Shown one piece after another: positions 29,145 to 36,398 of a stretch of DNA of 40,627 nt. The DNA lies in assembly GCA_023480665.1 (NCBI GenBank), contig JAMCWR010000018.1, forward strand, positions 1 to 40,627. The letters are read 5' to 3'. The first letter of the stretch is position 1. Every line of letters begins with the position of its first letter. The translations under genes were made by a program, and so were the position numbers. The DNA is from Gammaproteobacteria bacterium. Lineage in GTDB: Bacteria; Pseudomonadota; Gammaproteobacteria; UBA9339. A model generated the notes under the pieces. It was given only the letters and a program-made list of their open reading frames with translations. It had not been told where the DNA came from and ran no database searches.

Positions 29145-29600
29145 ATGAAAAAGGAATATAGCTTCTCTTTGTTAGAAATGCTCATCGTGATAGTAATAAT
29201 TGGTTTTCTAATAAGATATGCCCTACCTAAATTTGAAAATCTAGAACGTTCAGCCCGTGTTGTATCTGTTATGGGAACTGCTAACAGTTTTCGCTCTATA
29301 GCTGCGTTAGTACATGGCCTTTGTCTGAGCAACCTACAACTTTGCCAAGAAGGAAATATAACTATTGAAAATAGTAGCGTCGCAGTTGATAGTCAAAATT
29401 TTTATCCATTAGCAACAACTAGTGGTGTTATTGCAGCCATTGCTAACGCTGCTGAAAACAGCACAATTTATGATAAGGAAGGTAATATTTCTATTGCTAT
29501 TAATTTGCTTACTCATGGTGCTGCATGTAATGCTACTTATAAATATGCTAACGCAACTATGGTTACTCCAACCGTTATAGTTAGCCTTGGAGAGTGTTAA
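29145..29600 (+). CDS. MshA-like pilin paralogue with non-canonical processing site
   Basis: A 151-residue pilin. I start at MKKEYSFSLLEM (29145), after a GGAG site; longer in-frame starts run back into the repeat. The residue before the expected cleavage is Ser6, not the Gly required by most prepilin peptidases; Phe7 and Glu11 (+1, +5) are kept. Arg24 lies within the hydrophobic helix where its neighbour has Ala. The rest parallels the next pilin: VHGLCLSN, a Cys pair, NISIAINLLTHGAACNATY and a C-terminal Cys. It has six N-X-S/T sequons (N71, N76, N105, N114, N129, N136); N71 and N114 also have Glu at -2. It may be a minor or poorly processed form. Confidence 0.85.
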   Translation: MKKEYSFSLLEMLIVIVIIGFLIRYALPKFENLERSARVVSVMGTANSFRSIAALVHGLCLSNLQLCQEGNITIENSSVAVDSQNFYPLATTSGVIAAIANAAENSTIYDKEGNISIAINLLTHGAACNATYKYANATMVTPTVIVSLGEC

Positions 29601-29681
29601 TTTATTTGTGTTTTACTATGAAACTTGTTACACTATTTTTGTTTTGAATCGATTCTAAAACAATAACATAAGGAGATTTAA

Positions 29682-30143
29682 ATGAAAAAAGAAAAGGGCT
29701 TTACGTTGATCGAGTTGGTCATCGTAATTATCATTCTAGGTATTTTAGCTGCATACGCCATACCAAAATTCATCAATTTGGAAAAAGCAGCACGTATTGC
29801 TACTGTCCAAGGGATTTCTGGCACTTTCCGATCAACTGCTGCCATGGTCCATGGAGTCTGTATGAGCAATATATCACAGTGCACAGGTGGTAACGTAACT
29901 GTAGAAGGTGTAAACGTTGCTGTTGACACCACTAACTACTACCCACTTGCTACACAGTCTGGAATTATTAATGCTTTAGCTAATATTACTGGTGGCACCA
30001 CAGTTTATGATACCAATGGTAACATTTCTATTGCTATTAACTTGCTTACCCAAGGTTCTGCATGTAATTCCACTTATGCATATAATGGATCAATAGCAGC
30101 ATCTCAATCGCCAATTGTTTATAGCTACATTGGTGGATGTTAA
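29682..30143 (+). CDS. mshA: Major MSHA-type pilin
   Basis: A 153-residue type IVa pilin with leader MKKEKG, cut before FTLIELVIVIIILG, and Glu at +5, fully canonical. AAYAIPKFINLEKAAR follows, with the Pro22 kink. Distal cysteines (C60, C67, C128, C153) suggest two disulfides. Six sequons are at N63, N71, N101, N114, N129 and N135; N71, N114 and N129 coincide with those of the upstream paralogue. None has an acidic residue at -2. A strong AAGGAG site and an efficient terminator fit a highly expressed major subunit. The gene symbol rests on context and on similarity to MSHA pilins. Confidence 0.88.
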   Translation: MKKEKGFTLIELVIVIIILGILAAYAIPKFINLEKAARIATVQGISGTFRSTAAMVHGVCMSNISQCTGGNVTVEGVNVAVDTTNYYPLATQSGIINALANITGGTTVYDTNGNISIAINLLTQGSACNSTYAYNGSIAASQSPIVYSYIGGC

Positions 30144-30160
30144 AGTAGTAATAAATTAAA

Positions 30161-30197
30161 AAACCCACAAATTCTTGAGATTTGTGGGTTTTTTTTT
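30161..30197 (+). terminator. Rho-independent terminator after the major pilin
   Basis: A 12-bp stem, AAACCCACAAAT / ATTTGTGGGTTT, with a TCTTGAG loop is followed by a run of T. It lies 18 bp after the pilin stop and 17 bp before the STT3 gene. It should limit read-through, so the transferase would be made at a much lower level than the pilin or from its own promoter. Confidence 0.9.
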
Positions 30198-30213
30198 AAC
30201 TAAATAATTTTTT

Positions 30214-32790
30214 ATGAATCAAGATCAACTGCAAACCAAATTTTCAATCATTCCCGATAGTAATCTACGCCACGGAATTATGCTGTTTATACTAGCTGTG
30301 GTGATGTTTGCGATAAGAACAATTCCACTTCATGCGCTTATTTTTACTTCTTGGCCTGGCCCAGATGGCAATTACGTAAATTTTGCAGCTGATGACGCTG
30401 TATATCATATGCGATTAATACATAACACTTTACACCACTTACCAATACGAATTTTTTATGATCCTTTCACCTATTTCCCTTATGGCAGTATAAATCATTT
30501 TGGACCATTATTTACTTTAATCATCGCATACTCTGCACTGCTTATTGGCTTAGGTCACCCAAGTGCAGAATTAGTAAATCATGTAGCAGCTTATATCCCG
30601 CCAATTATGGGAGCTTTATGTATTCTTCCAACTTACTTTATTAGCAGAAAACTTTTTGGTAAACCGTGCGGAATTTTATCTGCATTTGTGTTAACTATTT
30701 TACCAAGTGAATTTTTATCGCGCTCAACTTTAGGTTATGTAGATCACCACATCGCAGAAACCTTATTTTCAGCTATAACCTGCGCACTCTTTATTTATGC
30801 ATTAAGCAATACCCAAGCTACCGAGCAAAAAAAACTAAATCTATTTCCGATATTAGCTGGCTTGGCATACGGCTTATATTTGCTCTGTTGGAAAAATGCC
30901 GTTTATTTTGGCTTCATTTTTCTTATTTTTTTTATTATTCAGCTCACCATTAATCATTTGCGGCAAATTTCTAATCTGCCACTTAAAAAAATTGCTCTGC
31001 CATTTTTCACGCTTCCAGCCTTGATGGTTTTGCCTTACGCGCTAGCTAATCTTTCGCTCAAACAGCTAGATTATTCATTAACAATACCAACAATTTTGTT
31101 AGCTATGCTTCTTATCGTTTACCTATGCTATTACCTAGAGAGCATCCTAAATCGCAACCATATCAACAAAAAAATATTTCCTCTGCTATTGATCTTACTA
31201 GTACTTGCTACAGTAATTATAGTTAAACTTTTTATCCCACAGCTCTATGAAGTTGTTTTCCAAAATTTTAAGTCACTACTTGATCCCTTTGCTCCGATGA
31301 AAACAGTGAGTGAGCTAAGATCCGCTTATACTTACGATCCAGTCACAGGAAAAATATCATTTCAACTTTTGTGGCTACAGTTTTTTTGGGCACTGCCACT
31401 AGCAATCTGCGCTTTAATCTTGCTGGTTTATAGAATTATTAAATATCATCAAAGCTACGAGATATTCTTTTTCATTTGGAGTGTGGGTATTTTTATCGCT
31501 ACACTTTCAGAGTTACGTTTTTCTTATTACTTGGCTGTGAATATAGCAATTTTAGCTGGTTACTTTGTCTATGCGACACTCGAATTTCTAGCGACGCTTA
31601 ATCCCAAAATACCGCTACTACAATCAGCGCAAAAAATTAGCGTTACCGTACTAACAATAGTAGTTATGTCAGCACTCTTTTTCCCTATGTTATCTCTGTT
31701 ACTTTTTAGAGGAATACCATCAGGTGCGCATATTACTGAGGACTGGTATAACACTTTAATCTGGCTTCGAACTCACACTCCTGACCCACAAGGTAAACCT
31801 ATTCAGAAAAATTTTGACTATGCGGCAGGAATCTACCATATCCCCAAAATTACTCATACTAAATTTAGTTATCCCTCAAGCGCCTACGGCATAATGTCAT
31901 GGTGGGATTATGGACATCAAATCACCTACATTGCCCATCGCATACCTAATGCTAGCCCATTTCAAGATGGTATTGTTGAACCTGATAGAATTTCCGGTGC
32001 TGCACCATTTTTTACTGCTACGAATGAAACATCAGCGATTCACAATTTAAATAATATGGGATCACGCTATGTTTTAATTGATCTAAGAATGCCAACCTCA
32101 ATTTTTGGAGCTATTGCAACTTGGAATAATGACGCTTATGGTTGGCGCATAGCAAAAACTATAACCGCGAATAACCACAAGCCATCAAAAAGAATGGTTT
32201 ATGTCGACGCACCAAAATTTGAAAATTCGGTAATAAACCGACTTTTCTATCATGATGGTAATGGGTTGCATTATTTCCGGCTTATTTACGAATCAGACGG
32301 TAACTATACAGTCACTGGCAAAGGACTTAATCTACAAAGTAACCAAGAATTTAGCCTATCAGCAACATTTAAAAACTATGCCCAAGCTATAACTTATCTT
32401 AACCATCTCAAGCAAAGACCTTTTCTTGATAAGGCGAAAAATCTTTTGCTATTTGAAACACGAGCTCCAGAAAAGAACGCCAAAATCTTTGAAAAAGTCA
32501 GAGGCGCAACCATATCTGGCCGTGCAGCAGATGGCAGTAACATAAGTTTATCTCTACAATTAGAGACTAAATATGGACGAAAGTTTATTTATGCAGAAAC
32601 TGTAATCGCTAAAAATGGGCACTATAATTTTATCGTCCCCTATCCGACGGAAAAAATGTATGGCGATGGTTATGAGTATGATATAATGCCTATAACTAAA
32701 TACAGCTTAAATACTGGCAATAAAGTTATCGAGGTATCTGTGCCAGAAAAAGCTGTTATGCAAGGATCAGTGATTAATATCGAGGAATAA
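30214..32790 (+). CDS. STT3/PglB/AglB-type oligosaccharyltransferase
   Basis: An 858-residue membrane enzyme that transfers a lipid-linked glycan to Asn in N-X-S/T. The first external loop has the metal-binding segment AADDAVYHMRL (D60/D61). GYVDHHIAETL gives the second motif (D177, H178, H179). TVSE (364-367) matches the external-loop-5 TIxE/SVSE motif that recognises the acceptor. The catalytic WWDYG is at 563-567 within SYPSSAYGIMSWWDYGHQ. About 11-13 membrane helices occupy residues 1-510. NLNNMGSRYVLIDLRM after WWDYG resembles archaeal AglB. It lies 70 bp after the major pilin and 7 bp before the DUF155 gene. No glycan-assembly genes are in the window. Confidence 0.93.
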   Translation: MNQDQLQTKFSIIPDSNLRHGIMLFILAVVMFAIRTIPLHALIFTSWPGPDGNYVNFAADDAVYHMRLIHNTLHHLPIRIFYDPFTYFPYGSINHFGPLFTLIIAYSALLIGLGHPSAELVNHVAAYIPPIMGALCILPTYFISRKLFGKPCGILSAFVLTILPSEFLSRSTLGYVDHHIAETLFSAITCALFIYALSNTQATEQKKLNLFPILAGLAYGLYLLCWKNAVYFGFIFLIFFIIQLTINHLRQISNLPLKKIALPFFTLPALMVLPYALANLSLKQLDYSLTIPTILLAMLLIVYLCYYLESILNRNHINKKIFPLLLILLVLATVIIVKLFIPQLYEVVFQNFKSLLDPFAPMKTVSELRSAYTYDPVTGKISFQLLWLQFFWALPLAICALILLVYRIIKYHQSYEIFFFIWSVGIFIATLSELRFSYYLAVNIAILAGYFVYATLEFLATLNPKIPLLQSAQKISVTVLTIVVMSALFFPMLSLLLFRGIPSGAHITEDWYNTLIWLRTHTPDPQGKPIQKNFDYAAGIYHIPKITHTKFSYPSSAYGIMSWWDYGHQITYIAHRIPNASPFQDGIVEPDRISGAAPFFTATNETSAIHNLNNMGSRYVLIDLRMPTSIFGAIATWNNDAYGWRIAKTITANNHKPSKRMVYVDAPKFENSVINRLFYHDGNGLHYFRLIYESDGNYTVTGKGLNLQSNQEFSLSATFKNYAQAITYLNHLKQRPFLDKAKNLLLFETRAPEKNAKIFEKVRGATISGRAADGSNISLSLQLETKYGRKFIYAETVIAKNGHYNFIVPYPTEKMYGDGYEYDIMPITKYSLNTGNKVIEVSVPEKAVMQGSVINIEE

Positions 32791-32797
32791 ATAACTT

Positions 32798-33595
32798 ATG
32801 CGTTGTGTTGCCATATGCCCTACCGAAAGTTATAAGTTAACCGCACTAAGCAATTTTTTTCGTAATCAAGGCTACCTGGTCAAACAATTTCGTAAAGTTT
32901 TACATCTGTCTCACCCTAAAAAATCCGGTGACATTTTTATTTTCTCTTATGGTTGCCTCGTGACCTGGGGATTGAAAAAATTTGAAGAAAATAAACTACT
33001 CAAACAATTAGAACCATTTTCTATTAACCTATTACCGCAAATAGAAATGGCAACGGCTATCTTTCGTTATGATAATTATACCGAAATGGCATTCCACGAA
33101 AGATTTAACGTTGATGTCATCGTTTTAGAATCAGACAGCATGCAGCTAAAGCTAGCACTTTCTTATGGGCTTGCCCAATCCATTCAGTTAGAATCCTACG
33201 AGTCCGCGATTCAAAAAACTATCGAATCAAACGCACACTTCCCTGAACAATTAGCAAAACAAGGGAAAATTGATTTGCCGCAGCGGGAGATTTCCAAACG
33301 TATGGGGCAAATTTTTTTAGCACGTAGTTATATAAATTTAAACAGTGAGTATTTAGCCGAGCCAGAATTTTTTTGGGAGCATCCTGCCTTAGTAGATTAT
33401 TATAACATGAGCGAAAAGTTTCTAGATATTCCGCGCCGCGTCTCTGCTCTTAATCAAAAGCTCGATGTCTTAAACGAATTATTTCAGATGCTCAATGGAC
33501 AATTGCAGCATCGTCATTCCAACATGTTGGAAATGACAATTATTATTTTAATTTTAATCGAAATTTTTATTAGTTTAATAACCATGTGGCATTGA
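32798..33595 (+). CDS. DUF155 / RMD1-RMND1 family protein
   Basis: A 265-residue protein. DIFIFSYGCLVTWGL near residue 45, then EFFWEHPALVDYYNMSEKFL, IPRRVSALNQKLDVLNELFQ, and LQHRHSNMLEMTIIILILIE with a C-terminal membrane helix (about 243-262) are the core of DUF155. Eukaryotic members (RMD1, RMND1) are organellar proteins linked to mitochondrial translation; bacterial members have no settled role. It starts 7 bp after the oligosaccharyltransferase and is probably co-transcribed, but I see no functional link. The downstream flank is a MITE-like repeat. Confidence 0.85.
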   Translation: MRCVAICPTESYKLTALSNFFRNQGYLVKQFRKVLHLSHPKKSGDIFIFSYGCLVTWGLKKFEENKLLKQLEPFSINLLPQIEMATAIFRYDNYTEMAFHERFNVDVIVLESDSMQLKLALSYGLAQSIQLESYESAIQKTIESNAHFPEQLAKQGKIDLPQREISKRMGQIFLARSYINLNSEYLAEPEFFWEHPALVDYYNMSEKFLDIPRRVSALNQKLDVLNELFQMLNGQLQHRHSNMLEMTIIILILIEIFISLITMWH

Positions 33596-33620
33596 AAATA
33601 ATATTTTGCCTCGATATTCA

Positions 33621-33832
33621 TGTAGGGGCGGGTTTGTCATAAACATAGCACAATGTTTATAGAAGCTAAATTTTATTTTAACCTACAATGCACTATAGGA
33701 CATCTGAAACCCGCCCGATAGATTTGTGGCAATTTGCGGGCGGGTTTCTGCAGTGTTTAATAAACCGCAGTAAATTTTTCATATCTAGATTCTATCAAAC
33801 CGTGTTATTTACAACACAAACCCGCCCCTACA
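33621..33832. repeat. Full palindromic MITE-like element
   Basis: This 212-bp copy is bounded by TGTAGGGGCGGGTTTGTC and CACAAACCCGCCCCTACA. The central arms are CATCTGAAACCCGCCCG and GCGGGCGGGTTTCTGCAG. The right half (GTTTAATAAACCGCAG, ATCTAGATTCTATCAAA) matches the copies at 2611 and 39291 in the same orientation. It fills most of the 294-bp gap between the convergent DUF155 and YgfX-like genes. Confidence 0.88.
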
Positions 33833-33889
33833 ATACACAACGCATGGGCAAAATTAATTAAATATTGTACTAGGTCGAACTACATTTTG

Positions 33890-34303
33890 CTAATTTAATA
33901 ACACCCTCAACCGACGAAAGTCATCAGTACTCATGCTATCTTTACTAATCACAACATGCTTACACCGTTTAGGCGCAGTTTCTTGCTTGATGTGCAAAAT
34001 TAGCAAATAACGTGTAGAAAAAACCCGAAGTAATTTCCCTGACGTAAGCACAGCGCCAACATTATTTAAGAATTGCCAAACACCGTTTACATAATATGTT
34101 ACATAAGCTACACGCTTAGGGTTTTTACCATAGCTATAGCAATATAAATTGTAAGCCAAACTGCAACTTGCGCAAACTATCGTCCCTGCTTTGATCAGAG
34201 CTAAAAATGGCAAGTAAATTACACACACCACAGCACCAACATGGTTAGCAATTAATAGCCAAAAAAGTAATTTTGAGGTATGAACAGTATATTTAGCTTG
34301 CAT
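33890..34303 (-). CDS. YgfX/CptA-like small membrane protein
   Basis: A 137-residue protein with two adjacent membrane helices (about 11-32 and 36-56) and a soluble C-terminal part ending HVVISKDSMSTDDFRRLRVLLN. That ending matches YgfX-type proteins (S-x-D-x-x-x-x-x-x-F/L-R-R-L-R-V-x-L). YgfX in E. coli is paired with SdhE (YgfY) and was first described as a cytoskeleton-targeting toxin. No SdhE-like gene is adjacent here. The identification rests mainly on the C-terminal motif and topology. Confidence 0.62.
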   Translation of the reverse strand: MQAKYTVHTSKLLFWLLIANHVGAVVCVIYLPFLALIKAGTIVCASCSLAYNLYCYSYGKNPKRVAYVTYYVNGVWQFLNNVGAVLTSGKLLRVFSTRYLLILHIKQETAPKRCKHVVISKDSMSTDDFRRLRVLLN

Positions 34304-34371
34304 ATTATTACTTTAAGTAGTTTTTGTGGTACAATCGCTCAGTCAACTAATCTTAATTAAAGGAAACAATT

Positions 34372-34677
34372 ATGAATACCGAACTCAAACAAAAAATGCT
34401 AGAAAAAAACAAATGGCTCCGCGGACTTTTTATGTTGTTATTTCTTTTTGCTGAATACTTAGTTTCATGGATTATTCTTTTCTGCGCAGTTTTTCAATTT
34501 GTTTGGAATCTTTGCACCGATAAACACAATGAAAAACTTGTTGCTTTTACTAAAAATCTAAATGTTTACCAATATCAAATCATAAATTTCTTAACTTACA
34601 ATACCGGGGTTAAACCTTTTCCATTTGCTCACTGGCCAAGTTGCAGTCACGACACAACTGATCTTGAGCCAAAATAA
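34372..34677 (+). CDS. DUF4389 family membrane protein
   Basis: A 101-residue protein with KNKWLRGLFMLLFLFAEYLV (membrane segment about 15-50), AVFQFVWNLCTDKHNEKLVAF, YQYQIINFLTYNTG and the closing PFPFAHWP. This fits the DUF4389 pattern: W-x-R-x-x-F-M, Q-F-x-x-x-L-x-x-x-x-N, I-x-x-F-L-T-Y and P-F-P-F-x-x-W-P. The function is unknown. An AAAGGAAA ribosome-binding site precedes it. It is divergent from the YgfX-like gene across a 68-bp gap that probably holds both promoters. Confidence 0.82.
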   Translation: MNTELKQKMLEKNKWLRGLFMLLFLFAEYLVSWIILFCAVFQFVWNLCTDKHNEKLVAFTKNLNVYQYQIINFLTYNTGVKPFPFAHWPSCSHDTTDLEPK

Positions 34678-34678
34678 C

Positions 34679-35059
34679 CACCTTTTGCCAAAATGCTATT
34701 GGATCGAGGGTGTTGTTTTTCGGGAACGTACTTCCATGTACTCGCGTTCCTTACTATCCTGTATCGCACGTCCCTCAAAACAACACCCTCGATCCTTAGC
34801 TTTTTGGCCGTGCCAAAAAAATTAATGAAATACTATATCAATCATTTTGCCTAACACGGCCAAAGCGGCGTAGGGGGGGATGTTGCTCTTTGCGAGCCGG
34901 AGAGTCACTTTTGTATGGGGTTCTCGTGGCACTTAACGACAAATTGGCTATTATGTCATTGGTACACATTATAGAAACATCATCCTATTTTGACTCAGAA
35001 ATCTACGCAGTGAGACAAAGAGCTACGTCCCAGCCTAAAGTTAGCTTTGGCAAAAGGTG
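34679..35059. repeat. 381-bp element with 14-bp terminal inverted repeats and an internal palindrome
   Basis: The gap between the DUF4389 gene and alr is bounded by CACCTTTTGCCAAA (34679-34692) and TTTGGCAAAAGGTG (35046-35059), with GCTA also shared just inside. Within it, GGATCGAGGGTGTTGTTTT (34701-34719) and AAAACAACACCCTCGATCC (34777-34795) form a perfect 19-bp inverted repeat around further small stems (GGAACG/CGTTCC). The rest, about 34875-35045, has no gene that I can recognise. It looks like a non-autonomous mobile element or a structured RNA locus. Confidence 0.65.
34855..34873. repeat. 19-bp repeat flanking alr, left copy
   Basis: CACGGCCAAAGCGGCGTAG lies here and its exact reverse complement is at 36349-36367. 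The pair brackets alr and its flanks (1.5 kb). It could be a scattered repeat or the ends of a mobilised segment; the housekeeping synteny of dnaB-alr argues against recent mobility. Confidence 0.6.
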
Positions 35060-35086
35060 AATTAACTATTGAGGTGGGAATACGCT

Positions 35087-36169
35087 TTATACAGTGTATT
35101 CGTAATGCACACGTTGTGTCATGCGACAAAAAAGTTCATAGGCAATCGAACCAGAACATTGAGCTACCTCTTCAATAGGCAGCTTATTGCCCCACATCGT
35201 AGCAATATCGCCAACTTTGGCATTAGGCAAAGGTCTTAAATCAACAGCGGTCATATCCATAGCAACTCGCCCAATTGAATTACAGCGTAACCCATTAATT
35301 AAAATCGGTGTTCCAGATCGAGTATTTCGAGGATAACCATCACCATAACCAATAGAAATAATTCCGACTGGCATATCTTCAGGGCAAGCCCAAGTACTGC
35401 CATAGCCTACAGTTTCACCTTTTTTTAATTGATGCACTGCAATTAGCCTTGAGGTAAGTGTCATAACAGGTTTAAGCCCAAAATCAGCGCCAATTTTGTC
35501 AGCAATAGGCGAGACTCCATACATGGTAATTCCAGGACGAACCCATTCAGAATATGCTTCTGGCCATTGCAATATTGCTGACGAATTCGGCAAACATTTA
35601 ATACCGACTAAATCTTTAGTTACGCTAGTAAAACAAGCGAGTTGTTTTAAAGTTTTAGCGTGCGTAATTTCATCGGCATCAGAAAAATGGGTCATGAGAT
35701 GTAGAGGTTTTTCGACTTGCGGATTATCTTGTAAAAGTTGATAGGCTCGTAAAACTTCGTGAGGCTGAAATCCTAAACGATGCATCCCTGTGTCAATTTT
35801 GAACCAAACCTGAAGTGGTTTATTTAGCTTAGTTTTAGCTAAAATTTCAAGCTGTTCAAAATTGTGAACTACCGTGCTAAAACCTAACTCATTGATTGTG
35901 GTTAGTTCTTCGCTATCAAAAAATCCAGTTAAAACTACAATGGTTTTTTTAATGCCTGCAGCATGCAAAGCTAAAGCCTCTTTTACAAAAATCACACCAA
36001 AAGCATTAATGCTATTTTCTAAAGATTTAGCAATTGGCACTGCACCATGTCCATACGCATTGCTCTTAACCATAGCTAAAATTTTCGCTTGTGGCGTAAG
36101 TTTTTTTATTTGCGCTAAATTATAATGCAAAGCTTGTAAATCAATATGTGCGGTTGCTGGGTTACTCAT
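35087..36169 (-). CDS. alr: Alanine racemase
   Basis: PLP enzyme that makes D-alanine for peptidoglycan, 360 residues. The PLP lysine is Lys35 in AMVKSNAYGHG. MHRLGF, SNSAAIL-like NSSAILQWP, RPGITMYGVSP and the catalytic tyrosine in ETVGYGSTW are all present, as is GDGYPRN and RVAMDMTAVDL. The order dnaB-alr downstream of rplI is typical of Gammaproteobacteria. The gene lies 229 bp after dnaB; a palindromic repeat fills that gap. Confidence 0.96.
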   Translation of the reverse strand: MSNPATAHIDLQALHYNLAQIKKLTPQAKILAMVKSNAYGHGAVPIAKSLENSINAFGVIFVKEALALHAAGIKKTIVVLTGFFDSEELTTINELGFSTVVHNFEQLEILAKTKLNKPLQVWFKIDTGMHRLGFQPHEVLRAYQLLQDNPQVEKPLHLMTHFSDADEITHAKTLKQLACFTSVTKDLVGIKCLPNSSAILQWPEAYSEWVRPGITMYGVSPIADKIGADFGLKPVMTLTSRLIAVHQLKKGETVGYGSTWACPEDMPVGIISIGYGDGYPRNTRSGTPILINGLRCNSIGRVAMDMTAVDLRPLPNAKVGDIATMWGNKLPIEEVAQCSGSIAYELFCRMTQRVHYEYTV

Positions 36170-36221
36170 ACGATCGTCCTCAATAACTAATTCGCTAATT
36201 CATATACGTGACATAAAACAA

Positions 36222-36342
36222 TGAATAATTAAGAATGAAGAATTAAGAATTGTTGTCGCTTTGCGTTTCTTATATAAAAAACGTCACGTTTTGTGTGACA
36301 CTAGCATTCTTAATTCTTAATTTTTAATTCTTCATTGTTTTT
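36222..36342. repeat. AATTAAGAATGAAGAAT inverted repeat in the dnaB-alr gap
   Basis: The left arm AACAATGAATAATTAAGAAT (about 36222) and right arm ATTCTTCATTG (to about 36339) are imperfectly inverted over about 35 bp. Between them is the GTCAC/GTGAC mini-hairpin seen also at 3534. The right half is almost identical to the lepB-rnc spacer. No gene or promoter is evident. The adjoining 36349-36367 carries the right copy of the 19-bp repeat. Confidence 0.65.
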
Positions 36343-36398
36343 TTCACTCTACGCCGCTTTGGCCGTGCTAGAACAAGATTAAGTCAACAACGTGCTAG

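Noticed and set aside
34625-34825. 66-codon frame after the DUF4389 gene
   Set aside because: It overlaps that gene and runs through the perfect palindrome, with no start signal or known motif.
34873-34879. Run of seven G as a phase-variation tract
   Set aside because: It lies in a non-coding repeat with no reading frame or clear promoter attached to it.
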